A stretch of DNA of 64,000 nucleotides from Rhabdothermincola salaria. Its GTDB lineage: Bacteria > Actinomycetota > Acidimicrobiia > Acidimicrobiales > Acidimicrobilacustridaceae. This document shows, piece by piece, positions 53,084 through 61,555 of this stretch (the first letter of the stretch is position 1; each line of letters starts with the position of its first letter). The notes beneath the pieces are model-generated. The model worked only from the letters and a program-made list of their open reading frames with translations, did no database searches and was not told where the DNA came from. The translations under genes were made by a program, and so were the position numbers. The stretch covers positions 186,001 through 250,000 of the forward strand of contig NZ_JAJQXW010000004.1 in assembly GCF_021246445.1 (NCBI RefSeq), in the 5' to 3' direction.

Positions 53084-53748
53084 CGGGTCACCGCCGAAGA
53101 GTTGACCGTGAAGGCCGCCGCTGTCCGACGTGCGTAACGTCGTCGGCTCATTCGCCAGATCAACTCGATCATCTTCGGGGTGCTGTCGAACATCGCTTGC
53201 GTCTCGTCGGCGCTGAATGTCGAGACGAGCCACGGGACGGTGAAGGCCAGCTTGCGGGGGTCGTGATACTTCACAGCGCGTGCGTTCAGGGCCTCGAACT
53301 CAGCGGCAGTGAAGTGCCGCTCGAAGAGTGGCACCACGTCATCGTCCTCGGTTTCCAGATGTGACTGCACCAGCCGCGCCATCTGGACCGATGCATCGAT
53401 GGCAACTCGTTGGTTCACCGACCAGTCGCCGTCGAGAGCCAGTCCTTCGATGGCTTCCCCGAGACGGCCGCCGACGTCGTCGAGGTGGTCATGATCGGCG
53501 GCCAAGCCCGTCTCGTAGGCGGCGAACGTCGGTACCCGCTCGGCCAGGGCCGGGAAGAAGATGTCGTCCTCGATGACATGGTGGTCATGGAGGTACGCCG
53601 CAAAACCTCGGTACCACCAGTGCAGGGCACGGGCCCGGCTCCGGTCCCCCGTGGGGATCTGGCCGATGGTCACGGCGAGGTCGCCGGCACTCTGGCGGAG
53701 CGCTCGGTGGATGAGGCGGAAGGTCGTGGTGTCGGGGGCGTCGTCCAT
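53080..53748 (-). CDS. Hemerythrin-like cation-binding protein
   Basis: A 222-residue four-helix-bundle protein of the hemerythrin HHE type. Iron ligands are visible as HDHHVIEDDIFFP, ADHDHLDD and the HLETEDDDVVPLFERHF helix. Such domains bind a di-iron site that senses or stores oxygen, or repairs iron-sulfur damage. The C-terminal ~60 residues add a helical tail with VKYHDPRK. GAGGAG lies 6 bases before the ATG. It is first in the operon, just after three 11-base repeats. Pairing with an MMPL exporter is uncommon. Confidence 0.85.
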   Translation of the reverse strand: MDDAPDTTTFRLIHRALRQSAGDLAVTIGQIPTGDRSRARALHWWYRGFAAYLHDHHVIEDDIFFPALAERVPTFAAYETGLAADHDHLDDVGGRLGEAIEGLALDGDWSVNQRVAIDASVQMARLVQSHLETEDDDVVPLFERHFTAAEFEALNARAVKYHDPRKLAFTVPWLVSTFSADETQAMFDSTPKMIELIWRMSRRRYARRTAAAFTVNSSAVTR

Positions 53749-53782
53749 GGTGTCTCCTCAGTCGTCGGAACGGACTGGAAGC

Positions 53783-53832
53783 ACCGTGGGGCACGCCGGT
53801 TGGCGGGGACTTGGCGGGCACTTGGCGTGGGG
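53783..53832 (-). promoter_or_regulatory. SARP-type operator: three 11-base direct repeats before the hemerythrin operon
   Basis: On the minus strand the heptamer-like core CGCCAAG/C recurs three times with an exact 11-base period; on the plus strand the units are TTGGCGGGGAC, TTGGCGGGCAC and TTGGCGTGGGG (53800-53832). The proximal repeat lies 10 bases before CACGGT (53783-53788), a weak -10, close to the 8-base spacing known for SARP sites. A SARP gene ends 24 bases away. Confidence 0.55.
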
Positions 53833-53856
53833 CGGGCTCATCCCCGGTCGCGTACG

Positions 53857-56800
53857 TCAGCGGCGGCTTTCGGCAACCTGTCGGGCCACGTAGACCAGAT
53901 CGTGGGTGGAGGCCAGGGCCTCAACTCGCCGCAACGCATCCTCTCCGCGGGAGCGGTCGCCCGGCCCGGCCATGTCGAGGAGGAATCGCCCCTGGTAGAG
54001 GAGCGACCGTGCGAGCCAGGCCGGCGTTCGCAGCCGCTCGTGGCCGGCGACCGCCTCGTCGAAGAGAGTTCGGGCTCGCTCCGTGTCCCCGAGGAGCACA
54101 GCCGAACGGGCCAGGGCCAACCCGACGAGACCGGCGCTCCCGCCGCCGGATCCCGTCGCCGCCCATCGCCCCTCGAAGGGCTCGAGTTGAGACGCGATGG
54201 CCGATGCTCCAGCGATGTCACCGAGGCTGACCCGGGTGTGCAGGCCATAGGTCGCTGCGCTGAGCATCGTGTAGTCGTCGGCGAACGGGATGCCGGTGTC
54301 GATCTGATCGACGACCGACGCCGCCATGTCGAGCCGACCAGCCTCGGTCACCAGCCATCCGGAGAACTCGGCGGCGAGTCGCCCGTAGTGAGGGCTGGCG
54401 GCCGCCGCCGCCCTGATCCGGGGCATGGTCGCGTCGATGCCACCTCGGTCAGCGGCGATGGCCGCGACCTGAGCCATCTCCATGAGGTCGGCATCCATTC
54501 GCCGGGTCCGTCGGTAACGGAGGGCCGCCTCGCTGCACAACGCCTGTGCCTCCTCGTACCGGCCGTGCGCGAGCGCCATGGCGCCCTGGAACCATCCGAG
54601 CTGAGCGAGCAACGGACCTCCGCCGATCCGGTCGGCCACGGCGCGGCACTCGGCGATGTGCGACGCGGCGCCGTCGTGGTCAGCCGATTCGTAGTGCGTC
54701 AGCGCGAGCTGAAAGCGAGCGATGAGTGCGAGGTGGTCGTCGAGCCCGTGCGTCTCGACGAGCTCGAGCACCTCGAGAGCGGACCTTCGACGCTCAGCGA
54801 GCTTGGTCGGTTCGAGGGGCCCACTGGCGTTCAGCATGACGCGACCGAGGACGTAGGGGTCGCCCGAGGCCCGGGCGGCCTCCACCGCCTCCGACCGGAC
54901 TCCTTCGATCGCGGCGCTGTCTCCATAGGTCAACTCGACGGCAAGAGCCCCGAGCACGAGAGCCCGGCTCACGAAGTCGCCATGGTCGAGGAGGTCCGCA
55001 GTGCGCCGGAGAGCGGCGATGCACCGGGGATCGACCGTCCCGTAGCTCTGGTTGGGCCACAGATGGGGGCTGCCGAGCAGCGCCGCGGCCCGGCCGAGTG
55101 CCGCCACGTCACCTGCCACCTCCGCCAGTTCCATTGCCTCGAGCGCCGCCCTCCTCGCCGCTTCCACCAGATCGGCTTCGAAGCGGACGGCCGCCAGGTT
55201 GCACAGGGCACCGATCCGTCCGGCGAGGTCGCCGGGACGGAACGAAGCCAACGACTCGACCACGCGAGCCCAGTGACCGGCCGCGTCCTCGAAGCCGAAC
55301 TGGTCGCTGGCCAGGCGGGCCGCCTCCGTGGAGGCCTCGATCGCCAACTCGGCCGTCCCGGCCATGGCCCCGGCCATGGCGTGGTGGGCGACCAGCGCAG
55401 CGCTCGAGCCCAGTACCGGGCCGGTGCGCCGGGCGACCGTGCGAGCGACGGCGGCATGGATACGGGCGCTGCGAACGGAATTGACCTCCGCCGCCAGCGC
55501 GTCGCAGACGAGGGCGTGGGAGAAGCGGAAGCGGCCGCCTTCCTCGTCGACCACCAGTCCAGCGTCGAGAGCCGGGGCAAGGGCATCGAGGGCTGCATCC
55601 AGCGGCTCCTCCGCCACGGTGGCCACCACAGTCAGCTCGAACCGGCGGCCGACCACCGACGCAACGGTCAACAGCTGCTGGGTGGGGGCGGGCAGTCGGG
55701 CGACCCGGCGCCTCACCACGAACTGCACCCCGGGCGGGATGGCGGTAGCAGCACGAGCCGCTGATGCATCCGTGAGCCGACCCTCGGAGGCCAACAACTC
55801 ACTGAGCTCTTTGACGAACAGGGGATTGCCCCCCGTGCGGTCGTGGACCAGGGCGGCGACGTCGCTCGGCACGTCGACACCTGTTCGAGCGGCGAGCCAC
55901 TCGGAAACTGCGCCCTTCTCGAGGCCGAAGAGCGGGACCTGCACGATCCCGGGGGTCCGGGACAAGGCGCCGAGTGCATCGACCAGCGCCACCCCGCTGT
56001 CATCCTCGAGCGGCCTGACCGTCACCACCACCAGGATCGAAAGGTCGGTCAGCTCACCGGCGACGTGAACGAGGAGGCGAAGGCTGTCGGCATCGGCCCA
56101 TTGGAGATCGTCGATCACCAGCAACAGAGGCACCTTCGCCGAGCGCAACGTGTCCACGACGGCGCGATACAGGGCGAAAACGGCACCCGGGGCGACCTCG
56201 GACGACTGGTGGTATTCGTCGGGCGGAACGAGAACCCGGTCGACGACGCCTGCCTCGCGGACCTGTTCGGCGAGATGGGTCGCGGACCAGAACGACGGTG
56301 TGGCGCCGCTCTCGGGACAGCGGGCCCACGCGGTGACGAAGCCGCGCTGTCGGGCCGCGGCGGCCACCTCCTCGACCAGTCGCGTCTTCCCGACTCCCGG
56401 TTCCCCGAGCACCACGGCGGCAGCACCTCGACCGGCCGCGGCGCCGGCGAGGGCCGCCATGAGGGCGGCCAGCTCCCCGTGGCGGCCTATCAGCACGGGC
56501 CGGTCGGGTACCGCCACCGGCGACGCTGATCCCGAACCAGCGTCGTCGACGGGCGACGACCTCCGTGGCGGCTCGTCGGGCGCCGACGGGCTCGAAGGGC
56601 GCCACTGGAGCGCCATCGAGTGGTTCAAGAGATCGGCCTCGAGATCCCGCAACTCCGGGCCGGGGTCGAGACCGGCCGTGTTCGCCAGCGCTCGCCGAAC
56701 TCGCTCAACCACACGCAAGGCCTCGGCCTGTCGGCCGGACCGGTACAGACCGAGAGCAAGGAGGGTGTGGAGGTGCTCGTCGAGCGGGTACTCGGCGACA

Positions 56801-57483
56801 GCCGACTCCAGCATGCCCACGACCTCGATGTGGTGGCCGAGACCGAGACGAGCCTGCGCGGCGAGGGCCAACGCGGCAAGGCGCCTCGACGAGAGGCGGG
56901 CGGTCGCCTCCACCACGAACGGCTCGTGGGCGAACTCGGGCAGCGGCGGACCGGTCCACAGGGCCAGGGCTTGATCGAGAGCTGCTACGGCGCCCGCCGG
57001 GTCGCCGGTGCGGAGACGGGTTCGGCCGTTGGCCACGAGATCCTCGAAGTGCAAGACGTCGACCTCGCGCCGACTCACATCGAGGCTGTACCCGGGGGCC
57101 TGCGTCCGCAGCACCTTGGCCGCCTGTCGCGGCCGACGGTCGGGTTCGAGCGCCCGGCGGAGGTTCGACACATAGGTCTGCAACGACACCCGCGCCTTCG
57201 GAGAGTCGTCCCAGAGCAGTTCGACGAGGCGATCAGAGGCGACGACCCTGCCGGCTTCGAGCAGGAGTACGGCCAGCACCGAGCGCTGCTTGGGAGGGCC
57301 GAGTTCGACCACCTGCCCGTCCACACGGACTTCGAGCCCGCCGAACAGTCGGTGGTACCGAATGGGGGAGCCCGCTCCTCTCGCCGAAACGGAACGGCTC
57401 TCATCGCCCACCGCCAGGGTCGGCCCCCCGGGATCGCCGTTCATGAGCCGGGGATCGTAGTCATCCGTGCGATGAGAGCGCAT
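53857..57483 (-). CDS. Large SARP-family regulator (second), BTAD-AAA ATPase
   Basis: A 1208-residue AfsR-like regulator. About 40 extra residues precede the winged helix (about 42-135, with LGPPKQRSVLAVLLLEAG), then the BTAD domain to about 290. The ATPase has Walker A VLGEPGVGKTR and Walker B LLLVIDDLQWADADS, with GGNPLF typical of the STAND group. A long TPR-like repeat region fills the C-terminal half. ATG at 57444 is a likely alternative start. It lies immediately upstream of the hemerythrin-MMPL operon, whose promoter carries 11-base repeats. Confidence 0.88.
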   Translation of the reverse strand: MRSHRTDDYDPRLMNGDPGGPTLAVGDESRSVSARGAGSPIRYHRLFGGLEVRVDGQVVELGPPKQRSVLAVLLLEAGRVVASDRLVELLWDDSPKARVSLQTYVSNLRRALEPDRRPRQAAKVLRTQAPGYSLDVSRREVDVLHFEDLVANGRTRLRTGDPAGAVAALDQALALWTGPPLPEFAHEPFVVEATARLSSRRLAALALAAQARLGLGHHIEVVGMLESAVAEYPLDEHLHTLLALGLYRSGRQAEALRVVERVRRALANTAGLDPGPELRDLEADLLNHSMALQWRPSSPSAPDEPPRRSSPVDDAGSGSASPVAVPDRPVLIGRHGELAALMAALAGAAAGRGAAAVVLGEPGVGKTRLVEEVAAAARQRGFVTAWARCPESGATPSFWSATHLAEQVREAGVVDRVLVPPDEYHQSSEVAPGAVFALYRAVVDTLRSAKVPLLLVIDDLQWADADSLRLLVHVAGELTDLSILVVVTVRPLEDDSGVALVDALGALSRTPGIVQVPLFGLEKGAVSEWLAARTGVDVPSDVAALVHDRTGGNPLFVKELSELLASEGRLTDASAARAATAIPPGVQFVVRRRVARLPAPTQQLLTVASVVGRRFELTVVATVAEEPLDAALDALAPALDAGLVVDEEGGRFRFSHALVCDALAAEVNSVRSARIHAAVARTVARRTGPVLGSSAALVAHHAMAGAMAGTAELAIEASTEAARLASDQFGFEDAAGHWARVVESLASFRPGDLAGRIGALCNLAAVRFEADLVEAARRAALEAMELAEVAGDVAALGRAAALLGSPHLWPNQSYGTVDPRCIAALRRTADLLDHGDFVSRALVLGALAVELTYGDSAAIEGVRSEAVEAARASGDPYVLGRVMLNASGPLEPTKLAERRRSALEVLELVETHGLDDHLALIARFQLALTHYESADHDGAASHIAECRAVADRIGGGPLLAQLGWFQGAMALAHGRYEEAQALCSEAALRYRRTRRMDADLMEMAQVAAIAADRGGIDATMPRIRAAAAASPHYGRLAAEFSGWLVTEAGRLDMAASVVDQIDTGIPFADDYTMLSAATYGLHTRVSLGDIAGASAIASQLEPFEGRWAATGSGGGSAGLVGLALARSAVLLGDTERARTLFDEAVAGHERLRTPAWLARSLLYQGRFLLDMAGPGDRSRGEDALRRVEALASTHDLVYVARQVAESRR

Positions 57484-57591
57484 GCGCCGCTCCGGCCCCC
57501 GATCAGGTCGGTCCCTGCCGGGAGGGGCGAAGGATCGAGATCAACCCCCGGTCACGTCGAGGATCGCTGGGTCCGGTCGAGCCCGACCCGC

Positions 57592-57660
57592 TCAGAAGAG
57601 GAGCTCCTCGCCGGCGGTCGAATCGACACCGAGACCCTGGCCCAGGATCTGATCCGAGCG
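57592..57660 (-). pseudogene. Possible remnant of an SDR gene 3' end
   Basis: Minus-strand translation before the stop at 57592-57594 ends in GEELLF, and the intact SDR at 58693-59529 ends in GEEFLF. The bases CTCAGAAGAGGAGCTCCTCGCC (57591-57612) match 58692-58713 in 20 of 22 positions. Further upstream the similarity fades. Either a small duplication or a decayed paralogue is possible; chance cannot be excluded. Confidence 0.3.
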
Positions 57661-57732
57661 CGCGCCACCAACGTCGGTGCCGAACCTCCTGTGGCGCTGG
57701 TGTCCCCACCGAGGATCCGGCATCATCCGTCG

Positions 57733-58620
57733 GTGGGACTGCCCGGCAGGACACCGATCGAACGGGCGCCGAGAGTGCTCGCCTGGATGGTGGGGGCCAC
57801 TCTCGCGCTGGCTTCGTGCGGAGGGGGCGAGTCGGGCGGACCCGCGACGGCCGACGCTCCTCCCCCCACGTCCGAGACCGATGCCTCGACGACGCCCCCG
57901 CCCTCGACGCCAGCCGTCGCGGCGGCGATCGAGTTCACCTGGACGACGTCCTACGTCGGCGATGGGTACGGGGTGAGGGTCGAGGTCAGCGGCACCGTGG
58001 GCGAAGGGTGGGCGTCGTACACGATGAACGGCGTCCCGTTGCTCGGCTCCGACGGCGGGGACTACGCCGACCTGATCCCGATGATGGTCGGTGCGGGGAT
58101 CAACGGTTTCGTCGACCCGCCATCCGGTTCGGACACGATCGACTCCGCAGGTGTCACCGAGGTCGTTGTCGACGGCGACCTCCGCTGGTACCGCCTCCCT
58201 TGGCTGCTCGACGAAGCACCGTCCGCACTCGACGACGCCGAATGGGTGCAGGTCGACGCGTCCTCGGACACACCCCCCATCGACCTGGTCACCTACGTCG
58301 TCGCCGAACGGTTCGACACCGCCCTCGCTGAGCTCCGTCGGGCGGCCGGCGCCGGTGCGACGTACACGCCTCCTCCGGGGGACGATGAGATCGCCGCCCT
58401 CTTCGGACCCTGGGTCGGCGCCGACGGCGCGATCGAACCGACGGGCAACGCCGAAGAGGGTGAGGCCCGCTGGGGCGTCACCTACACCTACGAGCCAGAC
58501 GGAGTGGACGGGTTCGCCCGAGGCGAGGTGTCGTGGCACACGACAACGGACAGCCGACCTCCAGCGCTCGCTCCCGACACGTCGATCACCGCCGGACGAG
58601 TGTCGACGGCGATGCGCTGA
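57733..58620 (+). CDS. Putative lipoprotein of unknown function
   Basis: A 295-residue exported protein. After an Arg-containing start, the hydrophobic stretch LAWMVGATLALASCGGG provides a lipobox (LASC) with Cys as the lipidated residue. A Pro/Thr/Ser-rich linker precedes a domain of about 230 residues with beta-strand character (TTSYVGDGYGVRVEVSGTVGEGWASY). No family recognised. It has GTG at 57733, with CATCAT 6 bases upstream; a GTG at 57775 is an alternative. It is the only plus-strand gene between the SARP and SDR blocks and is flanked by the short direct repeats at 57591 and 58692. Confidence 0.6.
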   Translation: MGLPGRTPIERAPRVLAWMVGATLALASCGGGESGGPATADAPPPTSETDASTTPPPSTPAVAAAIEFTWTTSYVGDGYGVRVEVSGTVGEGWASYTMNGVPLLGSDGGDYADLIPMMVGAGINGFVDPPSGSDTIDSAGVTEVVVDGDLRWYRLPWLLDEAPSALDDAEWVQVDASSDTPPIDLVTYVVAERFDTALAELRRAAGAGATYTPPPGDDEIAALFGPWVGADGAIEPTGNAEEGEARWGVTYTYEPDGVDGFARGEVSWHTTTDSRPPALAPDTSITAGRVSTAMR

Positions 58621-58692
58621 GCCGCTCGGCGAACGCGCCGTACCGCCGGAGCGTCGCCGGCGTGCGCTGTGGGCCGGCAATCGGACGAGGGC

Positions 58693-59529
58693 TCAGAAAA
58701 GGAACTCCTCGCCCGAGGCGCGCACGGTGACGTCGCTGATGGAGATGCCCCAGGGCTGGTCGATGACCCAGACCACCTGGCGGGCGAGCTCCTCGGGGCT
58801 GATCGCCCAGTAACGGATGTCGTCGGGGTCGGTCATCTCGGCGGGCAGAGCGCCCTCCATCATCTGGCCGATGTGGCCCCAGTAGCTGTCGGCGTTCTGG
58901 CCAAGCAGCCCGACCACCGCGGCGCCGTTGACGATGGAACCGCCGAGACCGGTGCCGGGCACGCCGGTGGGCTTGACCGTGGTGACCTTGATCCGCCCCT
59001 GGGACTCGGCCCGCAGCGCCTCGCCGAGCACGTTGACCGCGGCCTTGGTGGCGGCGTACACGGCGGCGCCGACGGTGGGGGTGTTGCCGTAGATCGACGA
59101 GATGTTGACGACGTGGCCGTGGCCCTGCTCGAGCATCTGGTCGTGCACGGCGATGATGCCGTGCAGCACGCCCTTGAGGTTCACGTCGATGCACCGGTCC
59201 CAGGCCCCGGCGGCCTGGGCGTGGTCGGCGTAGAAGGCGAGCGGCATGATGCCGGCGTTGTTGACCATCACGTCGATGTGGCCATAGGAGTCGACCGCCT
59301 CACGGGCGAGCGCCTTCATCTGGCCGAGGTCGGTGACGTCGGCGGCGACCGCCCGGGCCTCGCCCCCCTGGGCGCGGATGGCCTCCACCGTGGCCGTGAC
59401 GGCGGCGACATCGACGTCGGCGGCGACCACGCGCCCGCCGCGGGCCGAGACCATCTCGGCCACCAGGCGACCGAAGCCGCTGCCGGCCCCGGTGACGACG
59501 ACGACCTTGTCCACCACGTGATCAGCCAT
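58693..59529 (-). CDS. Short-chain dehydrogenase/reductase
   Basis: A 278-residue classical SDR. NAD(P) binding is TGAGSGFG, with DV (AADVTD), NNAGIM and the active-site YAATK (Tyr-x3-Lys) after SSIYG. The Asp in the ADVDV strand favours NAD over NADP. The substrate is unknown; its neighbours (acyl-CoA dehydrogenase and NTF2-like protein) suggest steroid or fatty acyl breakdown. Last gene of the minus-strand group, with its own -10 box. Confidence 0.88.
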   Translation of the reverse strand: MADHVVDKVVVVTGAGSGFGRLVAEMVSARGGRVVAADVDVAAVTATVEAIRAQGGEARAVAADVTDLGQMKALAREAVDSYGHIDVMVNNAGIMPLAFYADHAQAAGAWDRCIDVNLKGVLHGIIAVHDQMLEQGHGHVVNISSIYGNTPTVGAAVYAATKAAVNVLGEALRAESQGRIKVTTVKPTGVPGTGLGGSIVNGAAVVGLLGQNADSYWGHIGQMMEGALPAEMTDPDDIRYWAISPEELARQVVWVIDQPWGISISDVTVRASGEEFLF

Positions 59530-59535
59530 GCGCCG

Positions 59536-59541
59536 ACGCTA
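59536..59541 (-). promoter_or_regulatory. -10 box of SDR gene (leaderless)
   Basis: TAGCGT on the minus strand lies 6 bases before the ATG at 59529. Confidence 0.45.
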
Positions 59542-59562
59542 CTGCGCAGGCCCCCGGCGCGG

Positions 59563-60741
59563 TCAGGAGCGGGGCACGTCGCTCCAGGGGCGGTCCTTGT
59601 CGACGCGGACGTCGCCGGGGAGGCCGAGGATGCGCTCGCCGAGGATGTTGCGCATGACCTCGGAGGTCCCGCCCTCGATGGTGTTGGCCCGGCTGCGCAG
59701 GAACCGCGCCTGCGTGGTTCGGAACGCTCCCCCGCGACCCACGTCGTAGCTGCTGTAGAGCATCCCTTCGGCGCCCATGAGACCGAGGGCGAAGGCGTAG
59801 ATCTCCTGGTTGAGCTCGGCCGACATCATCTTGCCGATCGAGCCCTCCGGCCCCGGCGTACCCACCCGTCGGGCGGCCGCCGCCCGCATGTTGGTGAGGC
59901 GCAACGCCTCGGCCCGGATCCAGAGGTCGACGAGCTGGTCACGCTCGACCGGACCCCCGCCGTACTTGTGCCACATGGCCACCGCCTCGGCGATGGTGCC
60001 GCTGCCCCGCGGCGGGGTGCCACCGCCGAGGGAGACCCGCTCGTTCATCAGCGTGGTGAGCGACACCCGCCAGCCCTCACCCACCTCGCCGAGGCGATGC
60101 GAGTCGGGGATCCGCACGTCGGTGAAGTACACCTCGTTGAACTCGGCGTCGCCGGTCATCTGGCGCAACGGGCGGACGTCGACGCCGGGGGCGTGCATGT
60201 CGACGACGAAGTAGGTCATGCCCTTGTGCTTGACCGCGTCGGGGTCGGTGCGGGCCAGCAGCATGCCGTAGCGGGAGACGTGCGCCAGGGTGGTCCACAC
60301 CTTCTGGCCGTTCACGACCCACTCGTCGCCGTCGCGCACCGCTCGGGTCGACAGGGAGGCCACGTCGGAGCCGGCGCCGGGCTCGCTGAAGAGCTGGCAC
60401 CAGATCTCCTCGCCGGTGAACAGCGGGCGCAGGTAGCGGTCGCTCAGCTCGTCGGCGCCGTGGCTCAGCACCGTGGGGGCACCCATGCCGTGCCCGATGG
60501 GGTTGCGGGCCCAGGCGTTGGGCCCGCCGGCGGCGGCGATGGCCTCGTCGATCTGCTTCTGGTGCTGGGGCGCGAGCCCGAGGCCGCCCTTGCCCACCGG
60601 GAAGTTGACCCAGGCCAGGCCGAGGTCGAACTGGGCTCCGAGGAACGCCACCGGATCGCCCTTGGGATCGTTCTCGCCGAGCAGGCGGTCGATCAGGTCC
60701 TGCACCTGGGCGGCGTCGTTGGTCACATCGGTCGCAGTCAC
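59563..60741 (-). CDS. Acyl-CoA dehydrogenase (FadE type)
   Basis: A 392-residue FAD-dependent acyl-CoA dehydrogenase that introduces an alpha-beta double bond. The FAD/substrate region is LFSEPGAGSDVASL followed by WVVNGQKVWTT, and the C-terminal arm carries RANTIEGGTSEVMRNILGERILGLP. Many actinobacterial members of this branch act on sterol side chains or branched acyl-CoAs. GTG at 60741 is chosen, with TACCCT 7 bases upstream. It sits between the NTF2-like and SDR genes. Confidence 0.9.
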   Translation of the reverse strand: MTATDVTNDAAQVQDLIDRLLGENDPKGDPVAFLGAQFDLGLAWVNFPVGKGGLGLAPQHQKQIDEAIAAAGGPNAWARNPIGHGMGAPTVLSHGADELSDRYLRPLFTGEEIWCQLFSEPGAGSDVASLSTRAVRDGDEWVVNGQKVWTTLAHVSRYGMLLARTDPDAVKHKGMTYFVVDMHAPGVDVRPLRQMTGDAEFNEVYFTDVRIPDSHRLGEVGEGWRVSLTTLMNERVSLGGGTPPRGSGTIAEAVAMWHKYGGGPVERDQLVDLWIRAEALRLTNMRAAAARRVGTPGPEGSIGKMMSAELNQEIYAFALGLMGAEGMLYSSYDVGRGGAFRTTQARFLRSRANTIEGGTSEVMRNILGERILGLPGDVRVDKDRPWSDVPRS

Positions 60742-60748
60742 GGGCCCG

Positions 60749-60754
60749 AGGGTA
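60749..60754 (-). promoter_or_regulatory. -10 box of acyl-CoA dehydrogenase gene (leaderless)
   Basis: TACCCT on the minus strand ends 7 bases before the GTG at 60741. Confidence 0.45.
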
Positions 60755-60798
60755 GGCCCACCCGGAGGCCCGGTGCCCACCGGAGCGGGCCGGTGCGT

Positions 60799-61353
60799 TC
60801 AGTCGCCGGATCCGGCCCAGAAGCGACCCCAGGAGGGCCAGCTCTCCGGCACCGTGCCCCTCCCCCACGACCGCTCGGGCCAGTTGGCCGGCGACTGGTC
60901 GAGCGGGTTCTCGTCGCGGGGGACCCCGTAGAAGAGCTCGTGGATGCGCCGCACGAAGAACCAACGGCCGTCACGGCGCTCGTACGTGTCGCGGTAGAGG
61001 ATGGCCTGACGGATCATGCGGTGGTCCTCGACCACGTCGGCCAGGCAGTACACGCTGCCGGTGGCGTGGTCGGCGTCGACGAGGTCGACGACCTGGCTGG
61101 TGACATGGAGCATCGACGGACCGATGGCGCCCAGCGACGCCCGGAACGACTCGGCCAGCGCCTCGCGACCCGTGCGCCGGCGACCCACCTGCACGTCGTC
61201 GACGAAGAGGGCGACCAGTCCCTCGATGTCCCGCGCGTCGATGGCCACCGCGTAGCGGGAGGCCAGGGCCCGGATCTGGTCGTGGGCCCACAGCGCGCGC
61301 ACCAGGGCCTCGGGGTCGTCGCCGGAGGGTGGGGAGGAGGACAGGTCGGCCAT
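60799..61353 (-). CDS. NTF2/SnoaL-like protein
   Basis: A 184-residue protein with an N-terminal NTF2-like cone fold (about residues 20-150). The helix DQIRALASRYAVAIDARDIEGLVALFVDD is typical of SnoaL_4 members, which include isomerases, dehydratases and small-molecule-binding proteins. The C-terminal ~30 residues are rich in Trp. It is the first gene of the minus-strand group. The upstream region contains five 25-base repeats, the first beginning 7 bases from its -10 box. Confidence 0.75.
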   Translation of the reverse strand: MADLSSSPPSGDDPEALVRALWAHDQIRALASRYAVAIDARDIEGLVALFVDDVQVGRRRTGREALAESFRASLGAIGPSMLHVTSQVVDLVDADHATGSVYCLADVVEDHRMIRQAILYRDTYERRDGRWFFVRRIHELFYGVPRDENPLDQSPANWPERSWGRGTVPESWPSWGRFWAGSGD

Positions 61354-61359
61354 GGGCCA

Positions 61360-61365
61360 ACGCTA
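61360..61365 (-). promoter_or_regulatory. -10 box of NTF2-like gene (leaderless)
   Basis: TAGCGT on the minus strand lies 6 bases before the ATG at 61353. The -35 position would fall inside the first 25-base repeat. Confidence 0.45.
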
Positions 61366-61371
61366 GAGCGG

Positions 61372-61517
61372 AGCCCAGGGTGGGACCCTCCACGACAGCC
61401 CAGGGTGGGACCCTCCACGACAGCCCAGGGTGGGACCCTCCACGACAGCCCAGGGTGGGACCCTCCACGACAGCCCAGGGTGGGACCCTCCACGACAGGA
61501 CAGCCCAGCGTGGGACG
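61372..61517. repeat. Five perfect 25-base tandem repeats plus a partial copy
   Basis: The 25-base unit (61372-61396) begins AGCCCAGGGTGGGACC and ends CTCCACGAC; it repeats exactly at 61397, 61422, 61447 and 61472, then a degenerate copy AGCCCAGCGTGGGACG at 61502-61517. Each unit contains the small palindrome AGGGT-GGG-ACCCT. There are no spacers, so it is not CRISPR. It lies between the divergent NTF2-like and LLM genes. Confidence 0.95.
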
Positions 61518-61541
61518 CCGGCCGACCGGGGACCGGATCAC

Positions 61542-61547
61542 TAGCCT
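61542..61547 (+). promoter_or_regulatory. -10 box of LLM oxidoreductase gene
   Basis: TAGCCT lies 8 bases before the ATG at 61556. Confidence 0.4.
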
Positions 61548-61555
61548 CGCCCCCG

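Noticed and set aside
57592-58680. Minus-strand 362-codon frame over the lipoprotein as a real gene
   Set aside because: The plus-strand lipoprotein has a convincing signal and lipobox. The antisense product has no domain; only its last ~20 residues resemble the SDR tail.
61372-61517. 25-base repeats as a CRISPR array
   Set aside because: Copies are contiguous with no spacers, and no cas genes lie nearby.
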